This document shows positions 21,801 through 33,646 of a stretch of DNA of 64,000 nt, in pieces. The stretch spans positions 13,281,563 through 13,345,562 of the forward strand of contig NC_057922.1 of assembly GCF_018873765.1 (NCBI RefSeq), in the 5' to 3' direction. The notes under the pieces are model-generated. The model did no database searches. It saw only the letters and a list, made by a program, of their open reading frames with translations, and was not told the origin of the DNA. Made by a program: the position numbers and the translations under genes. The number at the start of each line of letters is the position of its first letter. Position 1 is the first letter of the stretch. Origin of the DNA: Telopea speciosissima (taxonomy: Eukaryota; Streptophyta; Magnoliopsida; Proteales; Proteaceae).

Positions 21801-22540
21801 GTTTATGGGTACAATTGAACTGAGTCAATCAAGTGATTTAAGTGACTCCAGTGAAGATACAAAGCTTTGGAAGAAAGATATCATCCAAGTAAGGGTGCCA
21901 AACGGTTGGTTTGGCCCGGTTTCGATCGATCTGAATCGGTTCTAGCTTGGGAATAAATGAGAACAAAACCAAATCACTAAGCGTTGATTTTCAGTTGGTA
22001 CAGTTTTGGTTTTTTTGGTTTGTTAATATCAAATTAATATTAGGTTAGATCGATTTCGTTTATTAGATTGAATCACAATAAAAGTTTGTGTTTATAATTT
22101 GTAATGAAGAAAGATTAAATAAAAAAACACTGTAAATAATTTTCCCCTAGTCAAACAAGTAAATAATTAACAGTAGGGAAACTGATTTGAGAGGATAACG
22201 ATTCGTCTCCATCACTTCTACACTCCACGAAGACATGGTCTCTACAACCGTCATACAATATGATACTACACCGGATAAAAATTCGGTAGGGACATAGTTT
22301 TAACCCACCAGGCCTTTGACATCATCGCATTTTCTAAAGACTAACAGAATCAGTACTATCGTTGGTACCAACATGAGGTGCACGTGGCAAAGGAAGACGG
22401 AATGTTGGGAACTTGTATTTCTTTAGGAATACGAGCCAGGTATCCCAGTGACTGACTGGTGAGAGTCTGAAAGAGGCGTTTACCTGCCCTAGGTTGTTCA
22501 TCCCCGGTCGTCAACATCTCTCCTACTGCACCTGTCCATG
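18850..22540. other. Gene-poor repeat-derived DNA
   Basis: No supported gene. A dispersed repeat at about 19575-19665 (GGTGTGTGTGGTGCGCTACC...) has relatives near 39710, 42920, 47645 and 62170. An LTR-like promoter stretch with TATATATAAATATAATC at about 20078 ends near a short inverted repeat TTGTGGGA/TCCCACAA (20185-20209), unresolved. AAGGGTGCCAAACGGTTGG near 21893 looks like one end of a hAT-type MITE without a partner end. Confidence 0.35.
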
Positions 22541-22599
22541 TTGAGTCCCGATTCCGGGATCTTTGCTCACATGGAGTGCCTTTTATATGTTTGGATTTT

Positions 22600-22658
22600 A
22601 CCGCTTATAAGATGTAGGACCCACGTATCGGAGATAGGATCTACATCTTATAAACGGT
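22600..22658. repeat. Short foldback (22-bp arms)
   Basis: ACCGCTTATAAGATGTAGGA (22600 on) pairs with TCTACATCTTATAAACGGT (ends 22658) around a 15-base loop. Outer sequences (CACATGGAGTGCC / GGATGGCACC) extend the symmetry loosely. Probably part of a MITE. Confidence 0.45.
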
Positions 22659-22984
22659 GAGGTGAGAATGTGAGATCCACATGGGATGGCACCTCATGTG
22701 TAATGTGTTTGTAGTCTTGTCTTCTATCAAGTTGCCACTTTAACAATATAAAGTAATTAAGATGATAAAGAAAGAAGGAATATGTGGCTCTCAATTCATT
22801 TTTGTGATGTCAAAAACCCACAAAAAAAAAAGGGTTGGGCATCCCTCCCGCTTGGTGTAAGCTAGTGGCGTATAACAATGAAAATGTGGGACACATTGAG
22901 ACATGCATGTCTTTTTTCACCATTTTTTCTAAGATTATTTTAGATATTCTCTTTGCTTATTTGGTCTTTTCAATCTGAATCAAG

Positions 22985-23390
22985 TCACTCCTCTATACTG
23001 GAGTTTATCAAATGTTCTGTTGAACATGACCATACCACCTCAGACAACTCTTTCGTACCTCATCGTATAACGATGCTATTTTCAACTCAGCTCTAATATG
23101 ATTATTCTTAACTTTATCTTTCTTAGTTTTACCACACATTTCTCTCAACATCTTCATCTTCGCTATACTCAGTTATCCATATGATATTTTCTAACTGTCT
23201 AACATTCCACACCATACAACATAGACAATTGTATGACAACATTATAAAATTTTCCTTTAAACTTTACAAGAATACACCATCGCACAACACTCTGACTACA
23301 CCTTTCCACGTCATCCATCCTAGTTTAATTATCTAAGTAACACTATCATCTATATTACCTTTTGTATTTATGATTGAACCCAGATGTGTG
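22985..23390 (-). pseudogene. LINE (RTE-like) reverse-transcriptase C-terminal remnant
   Basis: On the minus strand, with several stops and frameshifts, the translation follows the post-RT region of plant LINEs. It reads HLGSIINTKGNIDDSV (from about 23388), then K.GWMTWKGVVRVLCD, KFKGKFYNVVIQLSMLYGVEC, then MCGKTKKDKVKNNHIRAEL and ending LRWYGHVQ near 23000. The order matches family knowledge (LGS.I, GW.KW..., LYG.ECW, MCGKT..D...N..IR, LRWFGHV). It is non-functional. Confidence 0.7.
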
Positions 23391-23399
23391 ATAGAAGTT

Positions 23400-24326
23400 G
23401 TATATATAGGTGGGATGACAAAGAAAACTAGGCTTCTTTCGCCCAACACCAAAAAAAAAAAAAAAAAGGTGTAATTAAAACACTTAATACTTTCACATTT
23501 TCTTATATAGTGTAAATGGTATAAAAGTTGTCTATGCGGAGTCAAAGTAAGGACATCATAGTTAGGAACAAAAGAATTAACCAGCACAACAAAGAATTTA
23601 CATCAAAACAAAGAGTTGATAATTGTACTCAATACCTTAATTAAATTATTTATCAGAAAGTCATTGTTGTTTTGAAAACTTTGATTTCCTCAATTTAAAT
23701 GTTCCTTGTGTATACGATTTTTATCCTCACTCTTTTTCCTTTCTTTGGAGCTTCTCACTTTGATATATAATGGCGATTTAAAAAAAAAAAAAAAAAACAC
23801 TGCTAAAGTCTCTTATTGGCAATGGTTTTTTAATCTTTCTACCCAAAAAAGAAAAGAAAAAGGCAATGGTTTTTTAATCCGTTGCTAAATGCTCTTAAAA
23901 AAAAGAAAAAGAAGAAAAAACGCTGCCAAATACTCTGTTTGTATAAAAAAGATGACCTTTCTTGTAGTGTGTATTCATCTTCATCTTAGAAAAGAGGGGC
24001 GGGGGCGGGGGCGGGGGGGGGGGGGGGGGAGGAAGCATACATTATGCAAAAAGTTCATTTTATGCCCCTACTTAGTAAAGTTATCCCTTCATGATCCACC
24101 TAGTTGTGCCATATAGAAGTGACATATTGTAATTGAATCAACAAATAGATGAAATATTGTTTGGATTGCAATTTTTCAAATTTAGAGATAAACTCAATTT
24201 GAATTTGGAAATAATTATGAATTTGTAGTGGTATGCAATTTCCATGAACTTCGATAAAGTAACTCCTCTTTGAATTTTAGGATCATACCCTATTGCAACC
24301 TTTTTTTTCTTCTTTCGTATATCAAA
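23400..24326. other. AT-rich intergenic with homopolymer runs
   Basis: No gene. Contains poly-A runs near 23449 and 23778 and a long interrupted poly-G tract at 23996-24030. Confidence 0.4.
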
Positions 24327-24334
24327 CCTCTGAG

Positions 24335-25247
24335 TAAGGGTGTCAATTTGGGAGCGGGATCGGGATCGGGAACCGGGAACCATCTCGCTAAAACTCGGTA
24401 CCGGACCGTCCCATTAGTAAATGGAACGGTATTGGTATCTGATTTTGGTACCGAATGATAAATGGGACGGGACGGTTCTGGGATGGGATTCCCAACGGTA
24501 CCAGTACCGAAATACTAATTAGGTACTGGATGGTACCAAAACTACTAGTACCGTTTAAAAAGAAAGAGTAAATAAGATGTTTTTTTTTTTTTAAAAGAAA
24601 GGGTATAAGAATTACGACTCATTATGGTTTCACTAATTGTCTTTTGAATATGAAGAGGAACAACAGGTCAACAGCCATAGCTTGAAGTCTCTCCTCACAG
24701 AACCTACTACAGTGCTACTCCCTCCTCCCTCCTCCCTCGACCAACTACATCTACCAGGTTCTTCCTTTTTGCACTTCGTACTTCGTATCATACTACCATG
24801 TGACATGTGTGATAAATAGAGTTTTGTTTGGGAAAATCAAAGAGGAAACACAACGGGATTCTTCCATTTTGTAAGACTACTCTAGATTTAAAAAAATTAG
24901 AAGCTTATTACATATGATCTTAGGGAGTTTGAAGAAGTAAAACTATGATTTCATAATTTAAGTTGCTTTATAAAAAGCAGTAGACAACTTAAATTTTATG
25001 ATAGTGAAAAAATTCCACAACACTAATAAACCCGCCTTGTTAGAAACAATTAAATTTCGTCTCCCTTTTTCTACAATGCCTAGAACCGTTTAAGAACCGG
25101 TACCATCCCGTCCCGCTAGTAATCGGGACTGGGATCTAGGTTTGGTCCCTTTAACTAAATGGGACGGTACTGGGATTGACACTTTTAGTACCAGTACCGG
25201 TACCGTTCGATCCCAAATACCAGGAACCGTCCCAATTGACACCCTTA
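24335..25247. mobile_element. hAT-type non-autonomous element with 8-bp target duplication
   Basis: Termini TAAGGGTGTCAATTTGGGA and, inverted from the right, TAAGGGTGTCAATTGGGA. They are flanked by CCTCTGAG (24327-24334) and CCTGTGAG (25248-25255), matching 7/8. An 8-bp duplication with (C/T)A(A/G)GGGTGTCAA ends is typical of plant hAT MITEs. Subterminal zones are rich in GGGACGG, GGTACCG and their complements. The middle (24560-25080) is unrelated filler with no credible frame. Confidence 0.75.
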
Positions 25248-25255
25248 CCTGTGAG

Positions 25256-27430
25256 AGATTTAATTACCGAAATCATGTGCCACTGGGGGTCAATCCTATC
25301 AAGCCCATTTGCATTTACCCTTGTATTTTCAGTCATTAATTGTTTTCAGCTAACTTTCAAAAACTTTGACTTAAACTTGAATTGCAAGGTCACTAGAGGA
25401 TCCTACACTCCACCAAGACAAAAGAATATCTCGAATTGCATTGTGGCAGATATTTGCATATTTGGGTCTACTATAGGGAAATTATCACTTGTATATCATA
25501 TAATCATAAGTACAAAATTAGATAAAGGGAGAGCACAGGGCCACGCGTGCATGTCAACCAATGAGAGCGTGCGTTGACATCTCGGAGGACGAGAATTCCA
25601 CCTTTCATGGGGGGACGGTGGTCATTTCTCCCTGCACTGTGCCTGGGCGTGGCCCTTGTACCCCCCACAAAAAAATCTCTAAAAAAGAAAAGAAAACTTT
25701 ATTTTCTTATAGAAATGAAAGAAACTCGCAAAAAAACGAAAAGGAAAATTTCAGAAAATAATTTAAATCATGTTTCCTCTAGGCTGCATATTCCAGTTAT
25801 AAACATTTGCACTACAGTCTATGCTTTCAAAGTTCAAATCTTTTCATATAACATAAAGGCTAGGAAAATTTAAAAATCCCCACTATTAAGATACAAAATG
25901 TGTCACCTTGATATTTAACATGATTAGACCAAATCTATTGTGTTGCGTTGGAATTGAAATATAAAACTTTTGAAAAAAGATTAGTCAACTTAAAAAATTT
26001 TTTGTAACTGAAAATAAAAGGCAACAAGTCATATACATTCACCTAAATATCACATTTAAGCATGACTACATCTCCATTTAAGCATGTAGTCATGTGGTAA
26101 GTGTAGCCCAAATCAATAGTGTTGCTTTGCAATTGCAATTTAAAGGCAACAAATCAAATACATTATTTAATTATCCCTAACTTATTTCAATATAGAATAA
26201 GCTAGTTTTATTATATAAAAAGTTAATTTGTGTCACGATATTTTTTGGTATCTTTAAATAGAGTTCTATATAATGTCTCTAATTTGGGTGCACCTTGTGG
26301 TCACCAAGGTGGTGAAGTGAAAATTTGTAATTTTCTTTGGATTGTCCTTGTCTTATTCTCAAAGGTTATTTATGTAAAGGGTAAAAAGGAATTTTTAAAT
26401 TCATTTGATAGTATCTTATCATTATGTCATTTTCAAGAACTATTATTATCAATATGAAATAACACGATTTGTTCTCATTGAAAAAAAAATGTATTATTCT
26501 TAAGGCAAAATGTTATGTGCACGGTCGCACAGTCGCACAATAGATTTTGGATATTTTTTGGGAGAAGCATCTTGATAGATGATCAAAGCTAAATATTGAT
26601 GGTAGTGCAATTGGGAACCTAGGTCATGTGGGATCCCAAGTGGTAGTTTTCTAGATTTTCATGGTATCCCATTATATTGTTTTTCTTAGTAAGGATGTCA
26701 ATTGGTACGGTTTTGGGACACTGGTACGATTTTGGTTCGGTACAATGTCCATATGCCTATATTGATACCGCACCGAATACTGATTCGATACAGATATCTC
26801 AAATTGATATTGTACCGAATTGGTTTGGTATTATATGATACAAATTATAACATGTACTTTGGTACAGAATCTGTATGGTATGGTGCATTTTCAGTTTTAC
26901 GGTCTACACCATCCTTAGCAAACAAAAAAAAAAGTACATGATCGTGCATGGTACGTGCACATGACCTCTTTTTCACCTTATACTTAAAAGAGTAAAAAAC
27001 TAAGATTACAATTTCTCTTACACCAACCTTGTTTACAAGTTACAACAAGATTTTTCTTTTAAAAATATGTTTCACTTTATAGATTTTTATTGGGCAAGAG
27101 ATCATTATCTGGGTTTGTAGCACCTACACCAATGCTGGGGCCAATAAGAGCACGTGTAGGAGCATTTGACTGAATGAGATTTTTTAGTTCACTGAGGATA
27201 TAACGTGGTATTGTGTCTGGATCCAGGAACCACACGACCGATTAGTGTTTTTTTTTCCATATTTTTATTTGTCTAGCTTCTAGTCATTCAATTCTAGCAT
27301 GCGACATGCATGGAGGAAAATATAGATGAATGGCATGCAGCACGAGCACATAAGGAAACATGTTTAAAGAATTGCCAATTGTTAACATGAACCTACACAA
27401 CATATGCTCCCCTCTCCCCAGCCTTCCAAA
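25256..27430. other. Gene-poor region
   Basis: No supported gene. At 26693-26930 there is a TGTCAATTGGTACGG-rich stretch like one end of the hAT-type family, without a matching right end. A stretch near 26385-26455 resembles the dispersed repeat beside both STAR1-like 3' ends. Confidence 0.35.
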
Positions 27431-27431
27431 A

Positions 27432-27443
27432 CTATATATATAT
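27432..27443 (+). promoter_or_regulatory. TATA box of the small gene at 27531
   Basis: ACTATATATATATC about 90 bp before the ATG, followed by a pyrimidine-rich leader (TTTCCTTCTCTCTTTC), as in many plant promoters. Confidence 0.5.
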
Positions 27444-27530
27444 CTGATTAGAAATTTCTTTCCTTCTCTCTTTCATATAAACCCATCAATCCATTTGAAG
27501 TGGCTGAAAATTCAAAATTGTGTGGGCAAA

Positions 27531-27866
27531 ATGGAGAGCAATAGCCAGAATGATCTAGAATCAGAATCAAATCCAACCATATTATTATTGCAGGAGGAAG
27601 ATCCCCTTGTTCATGTTATGTGTTGGCAAAGAATGCTTGAGTTTTGCAGTTTTCTCAGGAAGCTAGTGAATGAAGTGATCATAAAATGGGAGAGCTTTTG
27701 TAATTGCAAGCCACCAATTTTTTATTATGATGCTGTTAGCTATGCTAAGAACTTCGATGATGATTTGCAGAAAGAAGAATTTGGAAAGAAGTGGTCTATT
27801 ATTGGTTGCAAATCACAAGGAGGGGCTGTTCGGGTGCATCCAACTGCTTGTGATGAATCTCCTTGA
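27531..27866 (+). CDS. Small acidic plant protein of unknown function
   Basis: A single-exon frame of 111 residues from an ATG in context AAAATGGAG, about 90 bp after a TATA box. The frame is open upstream, but this is the first ATG downstream of the leader. Residues 25-55 (PLVHVMCWQRMLEFCSFLRK...) could form an amphipathic helix. The centre has CNCKPPIFYYDAVSYAKNFDDD (64-78 without the first residues), resembling a Y/F-D-x-x-SYA-x-NFD motif I associate with small plant-specific stress-induced proteins; this is from memory and unnamed. No signal peptide or membrane segment. Codon use looks protein-like and there is no in-frame decay. A possible polyadenylation signal (CATAAATGAA) lies near 27986. 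Function unknown. Confidence 0.65.
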   Translation: MESNSQNDLESESNPTILLLQEEDPLVHVMCWQRMLEFCSFLRKLVNEVIIKWESFCNCKPPIFYYDAVSYAKNFDDDLQKEEFGKKWSIIGCKSQGGAVRVHPTACDESP

Positions 27867-28010
27867 AGTAGGAGACTTCGATAACAGCTAGGAAAATTGT
27901 GATTTGTTAGAGAGGTTGGTTACTCTTTGGATTGCATAGCTTGTAAGATGGTCTATCATGTATTGAACTTTTTGTCTCGTACTTTCATAAATGAAGCTAA
28001 GAGAAAAGGT

Positions 28011-28156
28011 TGGGTATGCTAATGGTATACTGTATGCTAGCACCATACGTGTTTATCTTCCTCTTCCTCTCATTGAGGGGTAAGGGAGTCATTTCAAAAA
28101 GAGGAAAAGAGAGATACACACATAGAGTGCAAACATATATATACTGCTAGCATACC
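28011..28156. repeat. Foldback MITE-like repeat
   Basis: GGTATGCTAATGGTATA and TGCTAGCACC on the left mirror CTGCTAGCATACC on the right. The interior AGGGGTAAGGGAGTCATTTC matches the site flanking the 58598 element, so this copy serves as an empty site for that insertion. Confidence 0.5.
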
Positions 28157-28489
28157 TATATTCTCTCTCTCTCTCATAGATTTTTTGTTTTTTTTTTTTT
28201 TTTAGTATTAGCAACATGGTAGATATTAGATTCATAAAAACAAACTTGCCTTGACTAGCCCTAAAGGAAATATCTCCTCCATATTTTTTTAATAAAGTAA
28301 GGGTTCAAGTCAAGTGGATACATTCACTGTTCAAGTTTGCTATGCAAAAAAAGATTCTCTTATTGACATCTCAAGGTGTCAAATAAATTGTAACTTTATG
28401 TTTTTGTCCTTTTGATTTGACATTTAATTTTTTTTTCAATGAGATTAATAGTGTAATTTTATATACGTATTTGAAAAATGTACATGACA

Positions 28490-28735
28490 ATGACACATTT
28501 TGATAATGATATAATGATATGTCACTTTTAACTTATTTTTGAAAATCATTTATATCCTATCTTAAGAACCTTTTCAGAAGACAAAAGGGCAATTAAAAGA
28601 AGCAGTCAAGGTCTAAAATATGACATAATGATATGTCACTTTTAGCTTATTTTGTAAAACCCTTTTATACTGATCTTAAAAACCTTTTGAGAAGACAAAG
28701 GGACAATTAAACGAAAGTGTCAAGTTCTAAACTAC
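28490..28735. repeat. Two tandem ~115-bp repeats
   Basis: ATAATGATATGTCACTTTTA followed by ...CTTATTTT...AACC.TTT..GAAGACAAA.GG.CAATTAAA appears twice (about 28508-28610 and 28627-28725). It is related to the phrase beside both STAR1-like 3' ends and at 52165-52205. Confidence 0.6.
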
Positions 28736-28944
28736 GGGAAAAAAACGATTGGATTGTGTGTTGTAGGGGCAGGACAATGATGGCAAGACGGTAGGGAGTG
28801 TTGGAGCGCCAAAGACAGGGGGAGAGAAAGCAACGATCGGGTGTGTGTTGTTTGGGGGGGGGGGGGGGAGGGACAAAGATTGGGTGGGAAAGAGTCACAC
28901 AACATTTTAAAGTGACAATTTCTTAATGGAAGCAGTTTTCTATC

Positions 28945-29080
28945 CTGGAGTGCGGCCTACACCAACACTCCCATGTGTCTATCTCTCTCCTCCTCAAAAC
29001 AAGGGGGTAGAGGTGTCTTTTCATATAGGGAAGAGAGAGATAGACTCATGGAAATGCTAGTGTAGGCCACACTCCCAGAC
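28945..29080. repeat. Foldback MITE-like repeat, arms of about 50 bp
   Basis: CTGGAGTGCGGCCTACACCA...TCTATCTCTCTCC pairs with GAGAGAGATAGACTC...TAGTGTAGGCCACACTCCCAG. Confidence 0.6.
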
Positions 29081-29935
29081 AGAGATCTTTTTCTCATTTC
29101 TTAAATATACGAGATAAGAAAAAAAATTACAAAACAAGTAGGCTTACAAGACAAAGTGTTAACCAAAGTCAAACCTATTTATTTTGTAATTAATTTTCCT
29201 AACTCGTAGATATTACCAATGTCCCTTATTTATTAAAACCATGGTTCAGGTCAATGAGTTACATGATTTAAAAAATAAATAGTGAGAAATAGGATAAAGT
29301 ATAAGACCAATAAGCATATTTTATCTTCAAAAACTCTGCCACATGCATTTTAGATAGAACTAAAATTTTGTGGGCAGATAGACCTCAAGGTCCACTATCC
29401 ACCTGTTAAAGTTTTAGCCTGGAGTTGACCTAGTGGTAAATAAAAATTTTTAAATCCAAATATACATACCTATGATGATGATAGGGTATATGCCAATACA
29501 TGGAGGGATGAAATTACATGGTTGCATGACAAACATGGAGGGATGAAACTATTTGATTGAAATCTAGAATTTGACATGTGGCCAATTTAGTTAAAATCAC
29601 CGCACCATTGTACCACCATGTGGTAGAATTACATGGGCCAAACAAATAAGCTTATTTGGTTGAAGTGTTGAACCATGAAGTAACAATTTTTTTATCCCTA
29701 CAAAAAAGGTCAAGTTGTCCATAAAAATAAAAAAAAAGAAAGTTGAAATTGTCCCTTAATTTGCCAAAGTTGATGCTCAATCAATTTCAAAATCACTTTA
29801 CCAAAAAAAAAAAAAAAAAATTTCAAAATCAAACTACATGTTTCCCTATTTCAAAATCAATTAATTAGAACTCTGGTCTTACGTCTCAAGAGCAATTCAT
29901 GCCTTCTATCCCTTTATTAGTGCAACTTGAAATTG

Positions 29936-30116
29936 TTATCCCCTTCAATTTGCTGTCCCCTCCAATTCTTTCAATTCCTCAGATAGGAAGCAGAAATGAT
30001 CATCCTAACTCCTTTCTTAACACACTGCCCAAGATGGGGTCCACGTGAGGTCCACTCCCTCTATTAGAGGAATTGGAAGAATTGGAGTAGACAACGAATT
30101 CGAGGTGATACTTATC
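29936..30116. mobile_element. Mu-like MITE, relative of the 38368 element
   Basis: Left TTATCCCCTTCAATTTGCTG and inverted right end TATCACCTCGAATTCGTTG enclose the family core (TTCAATTCCTC ... GTGAGGTCCACTCCCTCTATTAGAGGAATTG). Confidence 0.55.
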
Positions 30117-30119
30117 TGT

Positions 30120-32140
30120 GAAAACCTTTCTTGATTGTAAGTTTTAATATATTTCTAGGGAGGTCAACAAAATTATAGATTCCCTAACTAGGAAAACCTT
30201 GTCAGTAATATGTAGGACAATTTATGTGGTTAACGGAATCGTGTATCTCAACAACTACATGTTCACCACGTTTGAATTAATAATTAATTAGACTCAATAC
30301 GTTCATAGTTGTCACATAAATTGATGATGATGTGAACACCATGTTTATAATATTTAAGTCCCAAGAAGCTGCCATGTGGCAAAAAGCAAAAAGGTGGACC
30401 AACAGCCATGTGTGCGTTTTATTCTACCACTTTCCGGGCCCAAGCTCAGGCTGTTTTGAAGGCCCATTGCCCTACCGAGCCCATGTGGAGAAGAACATGG
30501 AATTCCCTTTCCACCTATTCTTTTTAAGGGTTTGCTCAATAGTAATGTGGTTAATTTCGGTTTTGGGACAATCCAGATGTGAATATGTTATGGCCTAATC
30601 CAAACCTTCCTGATCATTCCCATCTCTTTAGTTTACCTGTAAATTGTGATAACAGAAGGAAATCTGAATTCTTATTAGACAAAAATGAGATAGAAAGTTT
30701 GGATTTTGGAAGAGAGAGAAGGATCTCAATGGCGCCAGACGGCCAGAGTACACAGTTTCCCACTAATGAGGGGTGGAAAATTGAATCGTCCAGTAAGGGA
30801 TTTAATGAGGAGTGTGTGTGGGGTCTACAGATGGAATGCGAGAGGGTGTGCACAGGAATCTACACATTGATGCCATGTTAATCTTTTTTCCTTTCGACGA
30901 TAACTAGTCATTGGTATATATTTGATGCTTAAATTTTTGCTTCAGGTTGGGCTCATCATAGACACCTGAATTTTACTTTACATAATAGACAATCCTACAT
31001 GTATGGTGACATATTTTGTAATTCTAGGGTTTTCTTTAGTTTCTTTCTTCTCCAATTATTTCAGTCGGATTTTATTGTCAATTCTTAGTCATATTATCAA
31101 AATAATGTTTTCAAAAAATCTAAATTAGGGTTATAATGCTTATTTGCATAATAGAGGTGTTATGTTAACTTTGATTAGGACTAAGTTTCCATCCAATTGC
31201 ATTAAGGGAAGAATCCGCACGAATCAGATTTTTTGAAGAACGTATCAATAGAGAGTTGGATTTCGTTACACAATGCATGGTTTGTAAGCAAAAGGATCGG
31301 TTTTTTCAGCAAACTATGAAATATATCGTCATATAAGGGATTTTATCCAATTGAAAGGATCTTCTGATTAATTCAGAGATCGTTTCGATTCCATTAGGAT
31401 GGTTCACCCACCATCGAGGTTCACAAACCCTTCGTTGTTTGAATGTTTCAAAATACTCTCTCGATACCCTTTCCCACCCTCCTTCATTTGAATTTATATA
31501 TATATATATATATGCATGAATTTTAAGAGCTATCTTTTGGCTTTGTTTTTCATCATCAAGTAGGCAGAGTAAAGAGAGAAGAAGAAGAAGAAGAAGAAAA
31601 AACCCTTTACACAATACCTCTGCAAGCTTTCATCTTCAACCCAATTGCAAATGAATTCCACCTACTGCAACCCTGCAATATAAAAAAGACACCCTTTCAG
31701 TCATCAAATAATTGAGAGAGAGAGAGAGAAGAGGAAGAATCCAAAGTCGTTAATCTCCAGTGGTTCAGTCAGGTTTTCTTTGCTGTAGTTGCGGACAACT
31801 TGTTCCATTCAAAACAACAGCACTGGCCTGAATGCCGAGGAGTGGCTTTTGAGTTCAGATTTTCTCAGATACGAAGACCCTAATGTCTGGAAAGTTGAAA
31901 GATTTCTTAAGTATCATCTCTTCCTTTCTTTTTCGATCCATGATGAAAAAATGGGGGAGATAAAGATCACCAATCTCAGAACATTAAAATTTTCGCAAAA
32001 AAAAAAAAAAAAAAAAAAGTGCTCGGTTTCGGTCTCAAACCGTATAACGTCGACGGGACCGAGCCGTATAGGAACCGACGGGACAGACCTCTAGAGTCGA
32101 TAACTATTTCGTTCTTTTTCTCACACTCACTCTCACAACT
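30120..32140. other. Intergenic region before the hAT-like gene
   Basis: No gene supported. There are two short frames at 30332-30598 and 30579-30881 without family signal. A TA microsatellite lies at about 31496-31514, a CTT run on the minus strand near 31577-31600, and poly-A at 31998-32018. Confidence 0.35.
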
Positions 32141-32151
32141 CAAAGAAACCC

Positions 32152-32217
32152 TTTATAAAAGAAGGCGAAAGTTTTCCTTCATCTTCGAACTTCGATTCCC
32201 TCACTTTGCGGCTGCAG
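32152..32217 (+). promoter_or_regulatory. TATA box and 5' UTR exon of the hAT-like gene
   Basis: TTTATAAAA at 32153-32160, then a pyrimidine-rich leader ending GCTGCAG|GTATAAT with a donor at 32218. The matching acceptor is TTTGTTTGCAG at 33973-33983, 34 bases before the ATG at 34018. This predicts a 1.77 kb 5' UTR intron, a feature of host genes rather than of active DNA transposons. Confidence 0.5.
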
Positions 32218-32344
32218 GTATAATCTCAAGCTCTCTCTCTCTTTCTCTCTCTCAATCCCAGTGTTGAATGGCCAGAAAACTCAGTTGTATCAATTGGTTT
32301 AGAATGAAACATCAAACTGGGTTCTAGCCTAAGAAATTCTTTAG

Positions 32345-33646
32345 TTCTAGGGCTCACCCATTTGGGGTCTCTCACCTTTTTTGGGGATGGGAGGATGGGG
32401 GGATGAATGATTTATGTAGTTTCACTTACAAGGACATATGAACCCAGTCATTCTCTGTTTGACTTAGTTCTGGGGTTCACCCATTTGGGGTCTCTCTCTC
32501 TCTTGGGGAGGTGGGGAAGGGTGAAGAATGACTTATGTCTCGCTCTTTCAAGTTTCACTTACAAACACATATACACCCAGTCATTCTCTGTTTGACTTCG
32601 AGATCTGTTTCTGTTTTAGGAGAATTTGTTGTGTTTCTCTTCCTTTGCCTGGTTCATTCAAGTATATTTATGCTCCTATAAAGCGTATCGAGGTCATGTT
32701 CAAAGAGGTTAAGAAGCTACAACTACCACCCAACATCCCCTCCCTCCTGGGATTCCATCTCTTGTCTCCGCTATTTCTACTTTACAGTTGCAGTTATATA
32801 GATTTCCATCTGTCCCATGCAGGACAAAATGTCCTTTGTCCCTTTTGATTTAAAATTTTAAGGGTATATGGTGAACTATTGACTCTGCACTATCTCTTCT
32901 AATTTGATTAGATTTGAGATAAATGTTGAAGAATAGTGTTGAATTTTATATAGACGTCTGAGCTGCTTTTTTTTTTAGTTTTTTTTGTTGCTATTGCACA
33001 CCTTAAAATATCGTCCATGCTTTGTGAATTGGGTAAACCTAGTTTGCAATCCTGAAGCTTCTTATAACATAAATATAGGAGGAAAATGGTTTTTCAGTTG
33101 AGCTCTTTGTGGACTAAAAATATATGGAAAATAACCCTAAAACTCTTTTTCTTTTTTTTGAATTCCTTTGCTGGTTCATCCAAGGATATATCTTTATACT
33201 CCTAGAGAACTTATTGAGATCTTAGTCATTGAAGTAACGATGGTATTTCTAATTTGCTGAAGATAGAGTTTCCATCTGTCACATGCAGGACTTGTCTTTT
33301 CCCCCTTTTGTTTGAAGTTTAACAGGTATTATAAGATAGTGAGTTCTTGAGCGTGGACTATCTCTTCTAATTTGGTTAAAATCTATTTAAATGTTTTATA
33401 ATAGTGTTGAATATTATATAGATATCTGAACTGCTTGCTTTGCTGCTGCACACCTTGATTTGTAGCTATCGCTTTTACTTACATTGAACTTTGGTTTTAT
33501 TATACCACGCTTTGCAAAGGGGTGCATTTTGTTTCAGTTCTGAAGCTTCTAATAACAAAAATTATGGGAGGACAATGATTTTGCAGAGGGCCTCTTTATG
33601 GACTACAAAACATGGAAGAATCACCCTGAAACTCTTTTTTTGACCT
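32345..33646. repeat. Two nested tandem duplications in the 5' UTR intron
   Basis: First, a ~125-bp unit (GGTTCACCCATTTGGGGTCT ... CCCAGTCATTCTCTGTTTGAC) occurs at 32345-32465 and 32468-32599. Second, a ~500-bp unit occurs at about 32641-33158 and 33159-33646. It is recognised by TTTCCATCTGTC.CATGCAGGAC, ACTATCTCTTCTAATTTG and CTGAAGCTTCT.ATAAC in the same order. The copies are diverged, so the duplications are old. Confidence 0.7.

Noticed and set aside
23996-24030. Poly-G tract as a G-quadruplex control element
   Set aside because: Plain homopolymer expansion in gene-free DNA; similar runs occur at 1866, 4513 and 28854.
30332-30881. Two overlapping plus-strand frames (88 and 100 codons)
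   Set aside because: No domain, signal or splice support; the composition is that of translated intergenic DNA.
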